Of a stretch of 64,000 nucleotides of DNA, positions 1-12,936 are shown one piece after another; positions within the stretch are counted from its first letter, which is position 1, and each line of letters begins with the position of its first letter. The notes beneath the pieces were generated by a model. The model did not search any database and was not told the DNA's origin. It saw only the letters and a program-made list of their open reading frames with translations. This DNA comes from Artemisia argyi (lineage: Eukaryota > Streptophyta > Magnoliopsida > Asterales > Asteraceae). Both the position numbers and the translations under genes were made by a program. Where the stretch lies: positions 100,716,871-100,780,870 of the forward strand of contig CM060695.1 of assembly GCA_030686995.1 (NCBI GenBank). The letters run 5' to 3'.

Positions 1-1391
1 ATAGGATACTATTGCACTTGAGTTTGTTTGTTCGATGGTAGGTGTGTAATAAAACTAAGAGAAATATTTGTTAGTGTAATTTTAGCGCCAAATTTAAATT
101 TTTTTACAACATTTAGGAGTGAAACTTTAGCCTTAACAAGCGTCTCATGGATAGGAGTTGTATGACTAGCACAAAACCGTACCATTCAGAAAAAATTTCC
201 ACCCAAATATGTGAGGTTTGCCTTTAGATTTGATAGGAAAAGCATTTATTATTAGTGCTTATGAGTGTACCGGTAGCATTTAGATTCTAGAACTTGCGTT
301 AGTGATGCATCCCGAGACCGCTAGTGAGACTACATTCGTGTAGTAGGATTTACTACATGATAAGAGGCATTAGGACCACCCTTGTGTTAAACCCGTATCA
401 TAATTACTTGACCATTTAAGTCATATCACTTGACTAGTAAAGTCAATTAATTTTTCCCACACCTTAGCGTTGTACTCATTTTTAGTACACGAAACCCCTA
501 GTACACCCCTCCGAGCCTATCTTTTCGTTTCTAACTTTAAGCATCTTACTTAAAGGATGAATTTGTTACAACCCACCCAAATGTGCAACCAAATCGCCTT
601 AGCCTTCCGTGTACGCACTCATCTTTAGTGCATTATTGTTACATGTTTAAACCCTTAGTTAATTATCTAATTGATTACATGGTTGCTAAGTCGAGTCATA
701 TCTTGTACATACTGTTTTGGGACGATTGGGACTCATGGGTAAAGTACTTGTGTTTTGGAGTAATGGGGAAGAACATCATGTATTACCCCCATATGCGCGT
801 TAATCTTAAAAAGTACTCCAAGTGTTTTGATTATCTTGATTCGAGTCATTAGAGTAGTTTATTGTAAAGTATGTAAAAATTCAAGTGTAAGGGGAATGTA
901 CATTCCCTATGATGTATTATTTTGGATGGTAGGGTAAAAGTGTATGAGAAAAAGAAAAAAAAATCGAAAAAAAATAGAAAAAGAAAAAAAGAGAAAAACA
1001 TACGGACTACCATCCCGTTTCATTCTATATTTGTTTTATGTTTTTGTTATTTTTGATTCATTAGCTCAAGTCGAGTCGAGTCTTGGCTTAGCAACACCAT
1101 ATTGTACATTTAATTAACCAAGATGATTAACTCGCCACCAGTAAATATTGCCTTTATCTAACAAAACCGTGTTTTCCATATCCCTACACCTAACGTTATA
1201 ACCCTTTAAAAGACCTCTTTGATAGTTTATCCTAGGTGCTTACGCCAAGTGGTGGAGGTTTGATCCTTTCCCAAGCCTATGGTAATCTATTTGCTATGAC
1301 AGGTAGTGAGAGATGTTTTCCATTTCCATATTGTGATATATACTTTATTACACCCGAGAGATGTGAGTATCTAAACACTATTTGTGAGGTG

Positions 1392-4300
1392 TGATTAATG
1401 CTAAACCATCAACTTATATTGACCAAAGAATGGTCAACAAAGTCAAATAGCCTAGACCAATGCTCCGGGTAATATAAGGTATCACCAGGTCGTTAAATCC
1501 CGACAAGGTGTGAATTGTGACTGAGCGTACTTTGTGATCAGGTGATTATTCACAGAAAAGGTTGGTTATGAGAATTATTTGGAAATTATTAACAGAAATA
1601 GCTTAGGAAAGCTATGTGATTGATTACTGGAACTTAGATTGAGAAGAAATTACTAAAAACCTAAAAACCGTACGTTTGCTGAAAACGCGAACAAACGTAC
1701 GAGAAATAAAAGTGAACGAGGTGATCTGAAAAGGCTACTGGTATGAAAATGGTATTTTTACAAACCTAATGATTAAAGAAAATTTTTGGAAATTTAAAAT
1801 TAATTTTTACACTAATTTTATAATTACTATTAATTAAATACTAATTTTCTAATTACTTTTAATTAAATAACTTAACCTAAATTACAAATAAATATGAAAT
1901 TAACTTGGAAAATTAAAAATTAAACTTAGAAAAATCTAAAATACTATAAAACTAATTTTAGAAATGAAAATATATTTTTAAGACTTTTTAATTAATTATT
2001 ACTAATTATTAACTATTTATTAATTACTTTTTAATTATTTAAATTAACCTAAATTCTAATTAATTATTAAATTACACTAGAAAATTGAAAATAAAATTTG
2101 GAAAAATAAAAAATAACTAAAAACTAATTTTAAAATTTAATTTATATTTTTCTGATTTTCTAATTAATTATTATTAATTATTAACTATTTAATAATTACT
2201 AAAAACTAATTTAAATTAAAAAAATACTAAATGATGCAAGAAAAATCTGAAAAAATTACAAAAATTATTTTTATATACCAGAAGCCTAGGAAAATTATAA
2301 AAATGGGAATTGCTTATTAATAAGCTGAAGAATAAGCCAATTGGCTTAAATAGAAGCTATCACTTCTATTAAGTTTGACTTTTTTGGAATTTTCTTTTTC
2401 AAAACTGCTTATTAGATGATTTTAAGCAACTTTTGTGAAGTGAGTTTGGCTGAGACCAAGTGAATAAGCACTTCAAGTGCTTTTTGCCTTGGCAGTTGAC
2501 TTTCTTTGACCAAAGGGGAGAATAAGCTCAAATGAACTTATGTGGGGTCCACCTTGATAAATTCTGATTTATTTGAGTTATATGAACAATTATAAACAAG
2601 TTTTACTCAAATAAGTTTCTTGAATAAGCCAAAACACCACAATAAGCACTTGCTTATTTTGGTTCTGAGACAGTAAAGGGGACAACCTTTTGGGGCAATT
2701 CCAGGTGGGGTCCATAGGTCCTATGGTCAATCAAATGGTCAAAACCTCAACCCTGGTAGGAGGGGGGTTTAATGAAACCAAATTGGGTCAGTGGGACCCA
2801 CTGAGGTGGTCACAATGAACCACCAAACTTGTGGTGGTGACTGGGTCTGCTGGTGCACAGGGCAAGGCCTTGCCCTGCAAGTGACTTTGAAGGGCAAAAA
2901 GGGGCTCAAGAGTTCTACTGGTAGTTAATTCCCACAACAAATTTCAAAACCTAAAACAATCCACAAAAATCACAATAAATCAAGCCATTTTTGAGATTTC
3001 TACACAATGCACTTTTTGACTTTTTACAAAACTTGAATATTTTGACTTTTATGAAACACAAATCACTTTTGTTTCTTGAATCTGTTATATTAAGCTAGTA
3101 GATGACCAATTTAGGCAAGAACACAAGCTTGTGAAGAGATTTGATGGGTTTTGGATCCAAAAATCACCACAGTTAACTGTGGTGATGAGTTTTCTAATGA
3201 TTTTGACTTTTGGTGTATTTGTGACTAATGAAATGGTTTCCCTGAGCTTATATCCACCCAAGTAACTCAATGAAACACAGAGTTATATATTAAAGCAACT
3301 AGAACACCACAAACAAGCTACAACCAAACACCTCTAACTAAAACTGTTTTGAAGTTTAATGAAGCAAAATGAGATTTAAACCTAAAAAAACCATTACCTA
3401 CTGACTTGTTATGTTATAATAGGTTCTTATAAGCTTAAAAACACAAGTATGAACTACAAACACTTAAATTTACTACTAAACTTAAAATGACAGTCCACTT
3501 GCAATTTTAAACCACAACACAATTTGAAATACAACCAACAAAGTGATCACCTTAATTACTCTAAACTATGTTTATTATGCACAAACAAGACAGAAATAAG
3601 CTAATTTAAGCAGTTAAATAGAAAAAGAAAGAAATGGTGCAAGAGACTCACAAGATGCAATTCCAAGCTAACAACTGAGATCAAGTACCAATTCACATCC
3701 CTATTGCTTACCATTAAGCACTAAACCAAGGGCCATCCTTTATACACCCTGCTCCAAGCTTCCTTCAATCTTTGTTCTTATTTTTTTATTTATTTTTATT
3801 TTTATTTATTTTTGACTATTTTTCTTAAACTTGGATAAAAACCATTCCACAACTTGAAAACTTATTTAAAACAGATTCATGAAGGTTTATATGAGTGAGC
3901 AAACAATTATGTATCACTAATAAGCTTGAGATAATGGATTGAAATTTCTAAGTGAACTTGAAAAATTGCAACTCTAAGTAAACTTAAAACTGATATTTCA
4001 TTAAAAATAGATTACAAAGGTACCATTAGATACTACAACAACATAAACTACATACTACACACTTTTTAAGGCTCATATGAGCTCAATATATATAACGAAA
4101 TAAAAATAATACATATCCCTTCCCACATGGCTTCAATTTGCAATCTGAGTGTCCCACAAGCTTTCTCTTTGACCCTTGACCATATCCTCACCATCTAATT
4201 GTAATTTGATCAATCCTAGCCCTTGATTGATGTTTTCCCACCAAAATTTAGATAGGGCAAAACTGAGTAGGTTAGGCGAGGGGTATTAATTGTGGTGGTG

Positions 4301-5066
4301 GGGGTTGGTTTGGTTGGTGACTACATTTATTGTGGTGGGCTAATGGAGGAGGGGGGGGGCATGTGGAGGAGACAACATCTCCCTGGTTTTGCGTTGGATG
4401 TTGGGGGGAAGAAGAAGGGTCAAAGGTGTTTGACCCTTGTTGACTGTTTGACCCTGCGTGGCTTTATTATAACATGGGGTGGGCTGGATGGGTGATGGGC
4501 TTGGGAATGGATTTGGGCTTGGGGTAGTTTTGGTTTGTAGAAATAATGAAAAGGGTCCGGTTGGTTATTAGTGTAACAAGGACCAATTTTGTAATTTCCC
4601 CAAACATGAGGGACTGAATTTGTAATTTTTCCCAAATTATACCAAGGACCAATCATGCTACAATTCCAAAGTCCAAGAACCATTTTTGCATTTTTTCACT
4701 TTTCAAAATTTCCCAGGGACCTATTTTGCCAAATTTGAAATCTCAGGGACCAAACATGTAATTTTGGAAAACTTATGACCCAAGTGTAATATTTTGTGAA
4801 ATTTGACTTTCAAAAGCTTGGGTTGACTTTTCCTTTCAAAATAAATGCATAGGGACTATTTTTGACAAATTTTGAAACTTGGGGGACTGAAACTGCCAAT
4901 ATTGCAAACTTTGTACGTTTTTCATTTGTTTTTGCTTATTTTGCATTTAAAACACATAAAACACAATCCCTGGGATAATTTAAGTATTTTGATAACTTTT
5001 TGATTGTTTTTGTATGTTTTGGCAGTTAAAATATGACAAAAATGATGAGTGTTTGAGCACTCATCA
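1392..5066 (-). mobile_element. Solo LTR D of the long-LTR family inside F
   Basis: A single 3675-bp LTR with no internal region. It is flanked by a perfect TSD AGGTG (1387-1391 and 5067-5071), and removing it restores the sequence seen intact in element A near 11500-11530. Minus orientation follows from its order: the LTR-start hairpin is at the right end (5043-5066), the GGTCC-type repeats at about 4550-4930, the GTTAAC palindrome at 3163-3186, and an AT-rich stretch at 1760-2300. It formed by recombination between two LTRs of a complete element. No coding content; short frames such as 4292-4495 are LTR sequence. Confidence 0.95.
3163..3186. repeat. 24-bp perfect palindrome in LTR D
   Basis: Each half is ATCACCACAGTT, read inward from either strand to the GTTAAC centre. 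Every long LTR in the window carries a palindrome at the equivalent position, with different outer arms. Confidence 0.9.
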
Positions 5067-5433
5067 AGGTGCTAGTGTATGACCTCCGTGCTTGTTTTTA
5101 TTTTTTAGTGGAACGATTATTTATTGTAATTACTTTTATATTAGTGTTAAATGACCCCTAACTTGTATTTTGATTAGAATAAAAGCGCATTTGCTTGAGG
5201 ACAAGCAAATCTCAAGTGTAAGGGTATTTGATAAGGTGAAAAGTGTACCGTTTTTATGGGGTCATTTAAGCCCGAATTCGAGATTATTTGATCAATTATT
5301 GCCCTAAATCGTTCCTTTTGTCATTTTAGGTACTTTAGGAGAGAAATCTGGAAAAGGAAGCATTTTAGACGTTTTTGGAGCATAAAAGTGAAGAAAACGG
5401 AAAAGTCTCAAATTCCTTGTTGGGAACAGTACC

Positions 5434-5686
5434 TGACGGCGTCAAGGTTCTACACGTGACGGCGTCAAGAGTGACAAAAGAGGTGGTTGTGGAAATTATA
5501 ACGTGACGATCCAGAATGTTTTTAGGCTTATTTGCCTGACGGCGTCACCAAGGCTGTCAGGGTCCAATTACACGTGACGGCCCAGAGTGTTTTTCTACAT
5601 GACGGCATCAGAAATGGATCTAGGCAATACGAATTTCATCATGGCGGCGAGTTGACGGTGTCAGAGGCTAACACGTGACGCCGTCA
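5434..5686 (+). promoter_or_regulatory. Cluster of TGACGSCGTCA near-palindromes in U3 of F
   Basis: Exact or one-mismatch copies lie at 5434-5444, 5457-5467, 5537-5547, 5600-5610, 5653-5663 and 5676-5686, with half sites near 5503 and 5574. Several are fused to a G-box (CACGTGACG at about 5454, 5572 and 5673). TGACG and CACGTG are cores bound by plant bZIP factors (TGA/as-1 and G-box types; established knowledge). The cluster ends about 12 bp before the TATA box, so an enhancer role is a reasonable inference. Confidence 0.6.
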
Positions 5687-5698
5687 GGATGCATAGTC

Positions 5699-5708
5699 TA
5701 TATATATT
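5699..5708 (+). promoter_or_regulatory. TATA box of the F LTR
   Basis: TATATATATT directly downstream of the TGACG cluster; the same box sits in the A LTR (minus, near 35701-35708) and in solo LTR C (near 32406-32414). It should set the U3/R boundary some 30 bp downstream. Confidence 0.6.
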
Positions 5709-6824
5709 TTTCCAATTTTTCATTATAAAGTGTGAAACTTTGTGTGGGATATTAGGGCATAAACCCTAGACGAATTTTACAGTTTTTTCAAGGGTTTCAA
5801 CCCCTTGATTCTTCCATGTTCAATTGAAGATAAGTACTTATTCAAATCATTCAATATGTCTATGTGTTGTGTGATTATATCTTATGCTTGTCTTCTCTTT
5901 AACATGCTAGGCTAGGTTTTTATTATGTTTGCTTAGATGTAGTGAAGCCTAGATGTTGATTATGGGTTATTGTTTGTTTATAATTGTTACGGATGATTGT
6001 ATTCTATGTTAGGCTTAAGAAAACTGGCAGACTTCCATTGGTAACTTGCTTGAACGTCTTAAGAAACATGATCGGAGGTGTACTACGATTTTTGGTTGTA
6101 TTTAATACGTAAGAGAATTCTAATGATCCCATGTTAGGAGCTTCTAACGGCTCGACATAGGAGTGAAGTAGGATCTTATAGAGTTAGGGAATATTGTACA
6201 TGGCCCTACGACTAGTATTAAGGAATATAACCCGTCATCCATGCAATTGTAACAAGCTAATCAATTTGTAAAAGATATCTAGGGAGTAATGAAATCTAAG
6301 TAGACACAACTTTTCTCATTATTGTTTCCACCACATTAGTACATTAGTTTAATTTTCATTTCTTTTATTTTAATTTGATTGCATCTTTAGTTAATTGGAT
6401 TAGTTGGCTAGCAACTAATTCTGCCAACTCCTTCAAAACCCGAGATTTTACTTGCTTTCCTTAAAATATAAAAATACAAAAAGAATCATCCCTCACATCT
6501 AGACCTAGTTTAGTAGGTTTCTAATCCTAGCGACACTATTCCTAAGTTGAACGATCAATCCCTAGTACTTGTCACTATACTATACTACAACAATTAGGTA
6601 CACTGCCTGGTGGGGGTTGTAAGCTTCTCAAGATCCCTTGAGAGGTAAAACCTGTTACGAGGGCGCAATTCCCATGTATCAAGTTATAACTGAGTCACTG
6701 ACTCCAAAACAAAGGCCAACGGAGGGCACTGAGACATCACACTCAGTGTCCTCGGGCAAACCCATTCCCAAAGGTTCCGCTGACATAAACAATGTTGGAT
6801 CGATATACTCTGATCAAACTACTT

Positions 6825-7337
6825 TGTAGCTTGTAAGGTTTTAACAATCTTGAGTAACTCAAAACAATTAATAATGAAACACTGATGTTACTTTGTAAAG
6901 TATGTGGAATCTACTAAGACAAAGCTAAGAAGAACTTTGAATTATATTAAAACCAACTTTGAACCTGCTTCTCTAAACACAGATTCACTAACAATCCCTA
7001 ACTTATCTAATATCGTATTCTAATAATCGTATTATAAATGCATATGTCTAATACCATCCTAAGGCTCCTTTTATAGGCATAAGGAAAACCTTAAGTCGGT
7101 TTACAATACTTGAACGACAAGTAAACTATCCCTAACTAATTCTAGAATATTCTTATAATATTACATAACAATCCTTTAAACAATATTGCATATTAGTCCT
7201 TATTCTTAGAAGTACTTTGAATAATCTTCAATCACGAGCAGTACTTTGACCTTGAACAACACTTTGATCTTTGAGTAGTACTTTGACTTAGCAGTACTTT
7301 GAACTTCCAGAAGTACTTTGAACTTCATATCCCAACA
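6825..7337 (-). mobile_element. Probable solo LTR S (copia-like)
   Basis: On the minus strand the segment starts TGTTGGGATATG and ends AGCTACA, the TG...CA form of an LTR. Promoter order fits: a cluster of AGTACTTTGA repeats (7211-7321), then TATAAAAG (minus, 7068-7075), then about 240 bp of R/U5. Both flanks are G coding sequence. No matching TSD is visible (TACTT on the left, AACAA on the right), so the exact edges and the solo-LTR reading are uncertain. Confidence 0.5.
7211..7321 (-). repeat. AGTACTTTGA motif cluster in S
   Basis: Five exact copies of AGTACTTTGA start at 7211, 7240, 7277, 7293 and 7312, with one degenerate copy near 7259. On the minus strand they precede the TATA box of S, so they sit where U3 enhancers are expected. 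Confidence 0.7.
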
Positions 7338-8579
7338 AACAAGTCAGTGGAGCTGGAATCAACCCAACCTCCACATCCTGTTAAAGGCTCTGGAAAATCA
7401 CAACCAGAGTCTCAGGGAGCAAGGGGTCCTATATCCTCAGTGGGGCAGCACTACTCTACTGAGAAGGGGACCCACACCCTTTCACATCCTGCTAAAGCCT
7501 CGGGTAAATCACAACCCAAGCATTAGGGAGTCAACGCCCCTAAATCTTCGACATGCCAGCGCAAGCTTGTTGGAAAGGGGGGCAAAACCACTCAAGTGCA
7601 TGATGAGGACATGCGCAAATCAAAGCTTTTGTCTGAGGGCACAACAACTCTTCCCAAAGACTCAGAGGGACTTATACAACCCGCTGATAGGGACACAACA
7701 ATCACGATTCCTAAGGATGTCACTGGAAAACACCCATCAGTGTCTGAAGGGATCCCGGGGGACAAAGACTCATAGGGAAAAATACCACCTGCTGGTATGG
7801 AACCCAAACCCACTCATGGAGGTGCCCACAACTTGGGAACTGGCTATAAGGACCATGCAGATAAAACCCAGTCTGCTGGACTAGAGGAGTCAGGACCTGG
7901 CCACAATGAAGGCAAGTCTTCTTATGAAGAGGAGCCGGATAACCTTCTTTTGCAGATTCAGTCAATGGCTGATGTTCAGACAGCCTTGTTCTCAGATGAT
8001 GACTTCCACAGTGATGAGGAGGTTTTTGAAGCCGGAGATGACATGGAGGTTGAGGAGACAGTTCCTGAACAAATCTCTCAGTCTCCTCAATCTTCTAACC
8101 ATGAAGCTGCTGAGTCCCACTCCGAGTCAGAATCCTTAGGAGATGATCAAGCTCCTCTCACTGGGAAGTTCTTTACAAAGTTCATCAAAAGGGCCACCAA
8201 TGCCTTATTCAGGGGAGTCACTAATCAAGTTTCTGAAATGCACACTGAACAAGCTGTTCATTACTTCAACCTCAAAGATGCAGTTGAAGAATTTAATGAA
8301 GATGTTAGGGAACATAATGCCTCAGTTACCTACTCCGTGACACAAATGGTCTCACATCTCAACCAGTTCCTTGAATCTCTCACCAAATTGAGTACATGGG
8401 TTCAGTCTATTCAAGAATTGGTTAAGGATGATCCTGAACTCACCAGGAAGCTCCTTCAGGCATCAGAGACCTATCAGCTCAACTCTATACATCTCACTGA
8501 GCTACTCAACCTGCTGAAGTCCTTCAATCTTCAGGCTCTCAGTAGCTCAGTGGAGTCTGTCAAAACCTCCCTTGCTGCC

Positions 8580-9941
8580 TGATTGGCTCCAAACAGTCAA
8601 CTTAAATTGACCAAAGATATGGTCAACTAGGTCAAACAGCCTAAGAGTCAATGCTCCGTGGAATATAGGGTTTCCCCGGGTCGTTATGTCCCGACGAGGT
8701 GTGATGGTTATCAAACGGGTTTGTGATCGGGTGAATTTGGACAGAAAGGGTTTTGTGATTGATTTAACTAAGGAATCTACAAGGGAATAGCTTAAATAAG
8801 CTATATGAACAAGACTGGAAGTTTGGAAAAACCAGAAACGTTTAAAACCTAAAACGCGTACGTCTGATTTAAATTTACGTAGACGTACAAATTAAAACGC
8901 GAGTTTTAAAGAAATAAAATACCTACGAATATGAAAATTACATTTTTACAATCCTAATAATAAAAGAAAATTTTTGGAAAATTAAAATTAATTTTTACAT
9001 TACTACATTAATTATTATTAATTAAATACTATTTTCTAATTACTTATTAATTATTTAAATTAACCTAAATTATAACTAATTATGAAATTACACTAAAAAT
9101 ATGAAAAATAAATTTGGAAAAATCTAAAATATTATAAAACTAATTTTCAAACTTAAAATATATTTTTCCTACTTTTTAAATAATTTCTATTAATTAAAAA
9201 CTAATTTAAATTAATTAAAATTACACTAAATAATAGGAAAATGTAAAATAAGCTTAGAAAAATAAAATTAAAACTTAGAAAAATCTAAAGTAATAAAAAA
9301 CTAATTTTAAAACAAAAAATAAAATTATTACACTATTTATCTAATTATTATTAATTAATTACTGTTTATTAATTACTTAAAACTAATTTGAATTATAATA
9401 AAAACTACACAAACAAGGAAAAATCTGAAAATTTTTATAAAATTATTAAATAAATATAGAACCCTAAGAAAAATATAAAAACACAAAGTGCTTAAGGAAA
9501 ATAAGCAAATAAGCAATAAGCTTCTTAAATAGAAGCTATCACTTTTGGAAATTTTGTCTTTTTTGGAATTTTCTTTTTCAAAACTATTTAAATACTGATA
9601 ATTAACAACTTTAATAAAAGGACTATGGCTGAATCACTAAAATAAGCACAATGAGAAGCTACATTGATTGGCAGATTGGGTATTTAAAGCTTATTAGGAT
9701 TTATAAGCTCAGAAAAAGCTAAACAACAAGCTACATAACAAGAAGCAAAGACCAAACATGCAACAAACAGATGAGATAAACTTAGAATAAGAAGAAACAA
9801 GAGAAAAAGCACACTCAATAAGCTGAAAAGCTTGAATAAGCAAATCCAGAATTCACACAGTCATACACAGGCCAAATGTCCAAGTTTGTAGGCTATGTGG
9901 GGCCCACTAGGGGGTCTGGAAGCCCAAACTTAAAGTGGAAA
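8580..9941 (-). repeat. 3' LTR of H, distal segment
   Basis: Matches 51131-52492 of the 5' LTR of H with scattered substitutions. It ends at GGAAA (9937-9941), the TSD of element A; the LTR resumes at 36149. The intact, uninterrupted target is visible near 52486-52500 in the other LTR. Includes about 570 bp of AT-rich sequence (8930-9500). Confidence 0.95.
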
Positions 9942-11352
9942 TGATGCGTAGGGATTGCACCAGGCTTTACCTCTCGAGGGATCTCGAGAAGCTTACAACC
10001 CCCACCAGGCAGTGTACCTGATCGTTGTAGCGTAGTATAGTGAGAAGTACCGGGGGATTGATCGTTCAGCTAGGAATAGTGTCGCTAGGATTAGAAAACC
10101 TAAATACTAGTTCTAGAGATGAGGGATGATTCTTTTTTGTATTTTTATATTTTTTAGAAAGCAAGTAAATATCTCGGGTTTGAAGGATTTTGGGCGGAAT
10201 TAGTTGCTAGTCAACTAACCCAATACTAAAGATGCAATCAAAATAAAATATTAAAAATGAAAATAAATTATATTAAACTAAGGTTGTGAGCAATAAGTGG
10301 AGAAGTGTGTTTACTTAGATTTCACTACTCCCTAGATATCTTTTACACATTAATTACTTGTTATAGTTGCGTGGATGACGGATTGTATTCCTTAATACCA
10401 TTCATGGGGTGGCGTACTTACTTTTCCAATCCTATGAGTGCCTAGTTCACTCCTATGTCGAGCCTGCAAGAAGTTCCTAACATGGGATCATTAGAATTTA
10501 CTCATGCATTAAATACAACCAATAAAACCTAGTACACATCGGTTCATGTTTCCTAAGACGTTCAAGTATGTTACCAATTGGAGATATGCCAGTTTTCTTA
10601 AGCCTAACATTGAAATCATTCATCCAATACAACCATAAACAAGTAATCAACACATAATCAACATCTAGGTTTCATTAGATCTAAGCAAACACAAGATAAA
10701 TCTAGCCTAACATGGTGGAATCAAGACAAGCACAAGATATAGACAACCAACACATAGACATATTGATTGAATTAAAAGAATACTTATCTCAATAGCACAT
10801 GTAAGGGTTCAAGGGCTGAAAACCCTTGAAAAAGCTGTAAAACACGTATATGGTTCGGCCTTAGGGTTTCTCCAAACTTGTTCCTCCTAATGAATGAAAA
10901 TTAGAAAACTATATATAGACATTAGAGGCTGACGACGTCAAGAACAACCTTGTGACGCCGTCATCTCGCCGCCAAAATAATCCTCGGACTGCCTTGATCT
11001 ACATTCGACGCCGTCATGCAGTCCATATTTCCAGGCCGTCACACATTTAACTCTTGACGCTCTTCTTTGTGACACCTTCATTTCTGTACTGGGTCATCAT
11101 GATCTTTACTCTTGACGCCGTCAACTTCTTCCTCTTGACACCGTCACACACTGTTCCCAGCATGGAAAATTAAGTCTTTGGCGTTTTCTTCACTTTTATG
11201 CTCCAAAAACGTCCGAATTGCTTCCTTTTCCAGATTTCACTCCCAAAGTACCTAAAATCACAAAAGGAACGATTTAGGGCAATATTTGATCAAATAAATT
11301 CAATTTCGGGCTTAAATGACCCCCTAAAAACGGATCATTTTTCGCCTCATCA
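9942..11352 (-). repeat. 3' LTR of A
   Basis: Reads TGATGAGGCG...ACGCATCA on the minus strand. Contains the TGACGSCGTCA cluster (10930-11150) and a TATA box near 10908-10917. Near-identical to 34732-36143. Confidence 0.96.
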
Positions 11353-11929
11353 TATACCCTTACACTTGAGATTTGCTTGTCCTCAAGCAAATGCGCTTTT
11401 ATTCTAATCAAAATACAAGTTAGGGGTCATTTAACACTAATATAAAAGTAATTACAACAAATAATCGTTCCACTAAAGACCAAAGACAAGCACGGAGGTC
11501 ATATACTAGCACCTCACAAATAGTGTTTAGATACTCACATCTCTCGGGTGTAATAAAGTATAAATTACAATATGGAAACGGAAGATATCTCTCACTACCT
11601 GTCATAGCAAAATAGATTACTATAGGCTTGGGAAAGGATCAAACCTCCACCACATGGCGTAAGCACCTAGGATAAACTATCAAAGAGGTCTTTTAAAAGG
11701 GTTTTAACGTTAGGTGTAGGGATATGAAATACACGGTTTTGTTGGATATAGGCAGTCTTTACTGGTGGCGAGTTAACAATCTTGGTTAATTACATGTACA
11801 CTATGGCGTTGCTAAGCCAAGACTAGACTCGACTTAAGCTAATAAATGAAAAATAACAAAAACATAGAATGAAACGGGATGGTAGTCCGTATGTTTTTCT
11901 TCTTTTTCTTTTTCTATTTTTTTTTCTTT

Positions 11930-11974
<45 letters not shown>

Positions 11975-12936
11975 ATACACTCTTACCCTACCATCCAAAA
12001 TAATATATCATAGGGGATGAAAATTCCCCTTACACTTGAATTTTTACATACTTTACAATAAACTAATCTAATGAATCGAATTAAGAAAATCAAAAAACTT
12101 GGAGTACTTTTAAGATTAACGTACATATGGGGGTAATATATGATGTTCTTCCCCATTACTCCATAAAATAAGTACTTTACCCATGAGTCCCAATCGTCCC
12201 AAAACAATATGTACAAGGATATAACTCGACTTAGCAACCATGTAATCAATTAGATAGTTAACTTAGGGTTTAATAAATAACAATATTGCACTAAAAATGA
12301 GCGCATACACGGAAGGCTAAGGCGATTTGGGTGTACATTTAAGTGGGGTGTAACAAATTCTTCCTTTAAGTAAGATGCTTAAAGTTAGAAACGAAAAGAT
12401 AGGCTCGGAGGGGTGTACTAGGGGTTTCGTGTACTAAAAATGAGTACAACGCTAAGGTGTGGGAAAAATTAGTTGACTTAACTAGCCAAGTAATATGACT
12501 TAAATGGTCAAGTAATTATAATACGGGTTTAACACAAGGGTGATCCTAATGCCTCTTATCATGTAGTAAATCCTACTACACGAATGTAGTCTCACTAGCG
12601 GTCTCGGGATACATCACTAACGCAAGTTCTAGAATCTAAATGCTACCGGTACACTCATAAGCACTAATAGTAAATGCTTTTCTATCAAATCTAAAGGCGA
12701 ACCTCACATATTTGGGTGGAAAATTTTTCTGAAAGTACGGTTATGTGTTAGTCATACAATCTCCTATCCATGAGACGCTTGCTATGGCTAAAGTTTCACT
12801 CCTAAATGTTGTAAAAAATTTTAAATTTGGCGCTAAAATTGCACTAACAAGTATTTCTCATAGTTTTATTACACATCTACTATCAAACAAACAAACTCAA
12901 GCGAAAGTGTATTTGTAAGGTATCATCATTTTACCC

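Larger units (their letters stand above)
1..6681 (+). mobile_element. Element F, 3' part of a short-LTR Athila-like retrotransposon
   Basis: The window opens inside this element. Positions 1-1386 and 5072-5228 are noncoding internal sequence, the near-exact reverse complement of element A at about 11353-12930, and 5229-6681 is its 3' LTR. Solo LTR D splits it. No ORF here looks real: the 89-residue frame at 583-852 has no recognisable domain and lies in sequence that is noncoding in A. A purine tract AAGTGTAAGGG at 5214-5224 precedes the LTR by 4 bp, as in A. F ends in TATCA and is followed by copia G sequence, so F probably inserted into G; the left TSD is outside the window and the right one would be AGTTA (6682-6686). 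Gag and PBS are off the left edge. Confidence 0.85.
5229..6681 (+). repeat. 3' LTR of element F
   Basis: 1453 bp from TGATAAGG to TGTATCA. It matches the LTRs of A (minus copies at 9942-11352 and 34732-36143) and solo LTR C along its whole length. Order: U3 with a TGACGSCGTCA cluster (5434-5686), TATA box (5699-5708), then R/U5 with the sequence TGGGGGTTGTAAGCTTCTC near the 3' end shared by all copies. F is more diverged from A than the two A LTRs are from each other, so it belongs to a separate lineage of the family. Confidence 0.93.
6682..8579 (+). pseudogene. Copia element G: extra 3' ORF, left part (split by S and H)
   Basis: This is the front part of a long ORF that resumes at 55072 on the far side of H. 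One frame runs from 7338 to 8579 with two in-frame TAG codons (about 7524 and 7773); 6682-6824 encodes a related Ser/Thr/Pro-rich stretch left of solo LTR S. The open piece 7797-8582 is acidic at first, then predicted helical and rich in Gln/Ser/Leu. From memory it resembles proteins encoded downstream of copia pol in Asteraceae. Function is unknown; it is not gag, protease, integrase, RT or RNase H. The H insertion (TSD CTGCC, 8575-8579) keeps the frame into 55072. Confidence 0.7.

Noticed and set aside
583..852. 89-residue ORF with Tyr/Trp-rich sequence
   Set aside because: Lies in the noncoding 3' internal region of F; the homologous stretch of A has only an 88-residue minus frame with partial similarity and no domain. 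Chance ORF in repeated DNA.
4292..4683. Short overlapping ORFs on both strands
   Set aside because: Inside solo LTR D, no conservation with the frame in other LTRs of the family.
5434..5686. Repeated GACGCCGTCA as a CRISPR-like array
   Set aside because: Spacing is irregular, copies are in both orientations and degenerate, and the sequence is plant LTR promoter.
6825..7337. Proof of S as a solo LTR by TSD
   Set aside because: Flanking pentamers (TACTT, AACAA) do not match and joining the flanks does not clearly restore frame, so S is kept only as probable.
11932..11972. 41-base T run
   Set aside because: Simple repeat, likely length-variable or partly a sequencing effect; no function proposed.
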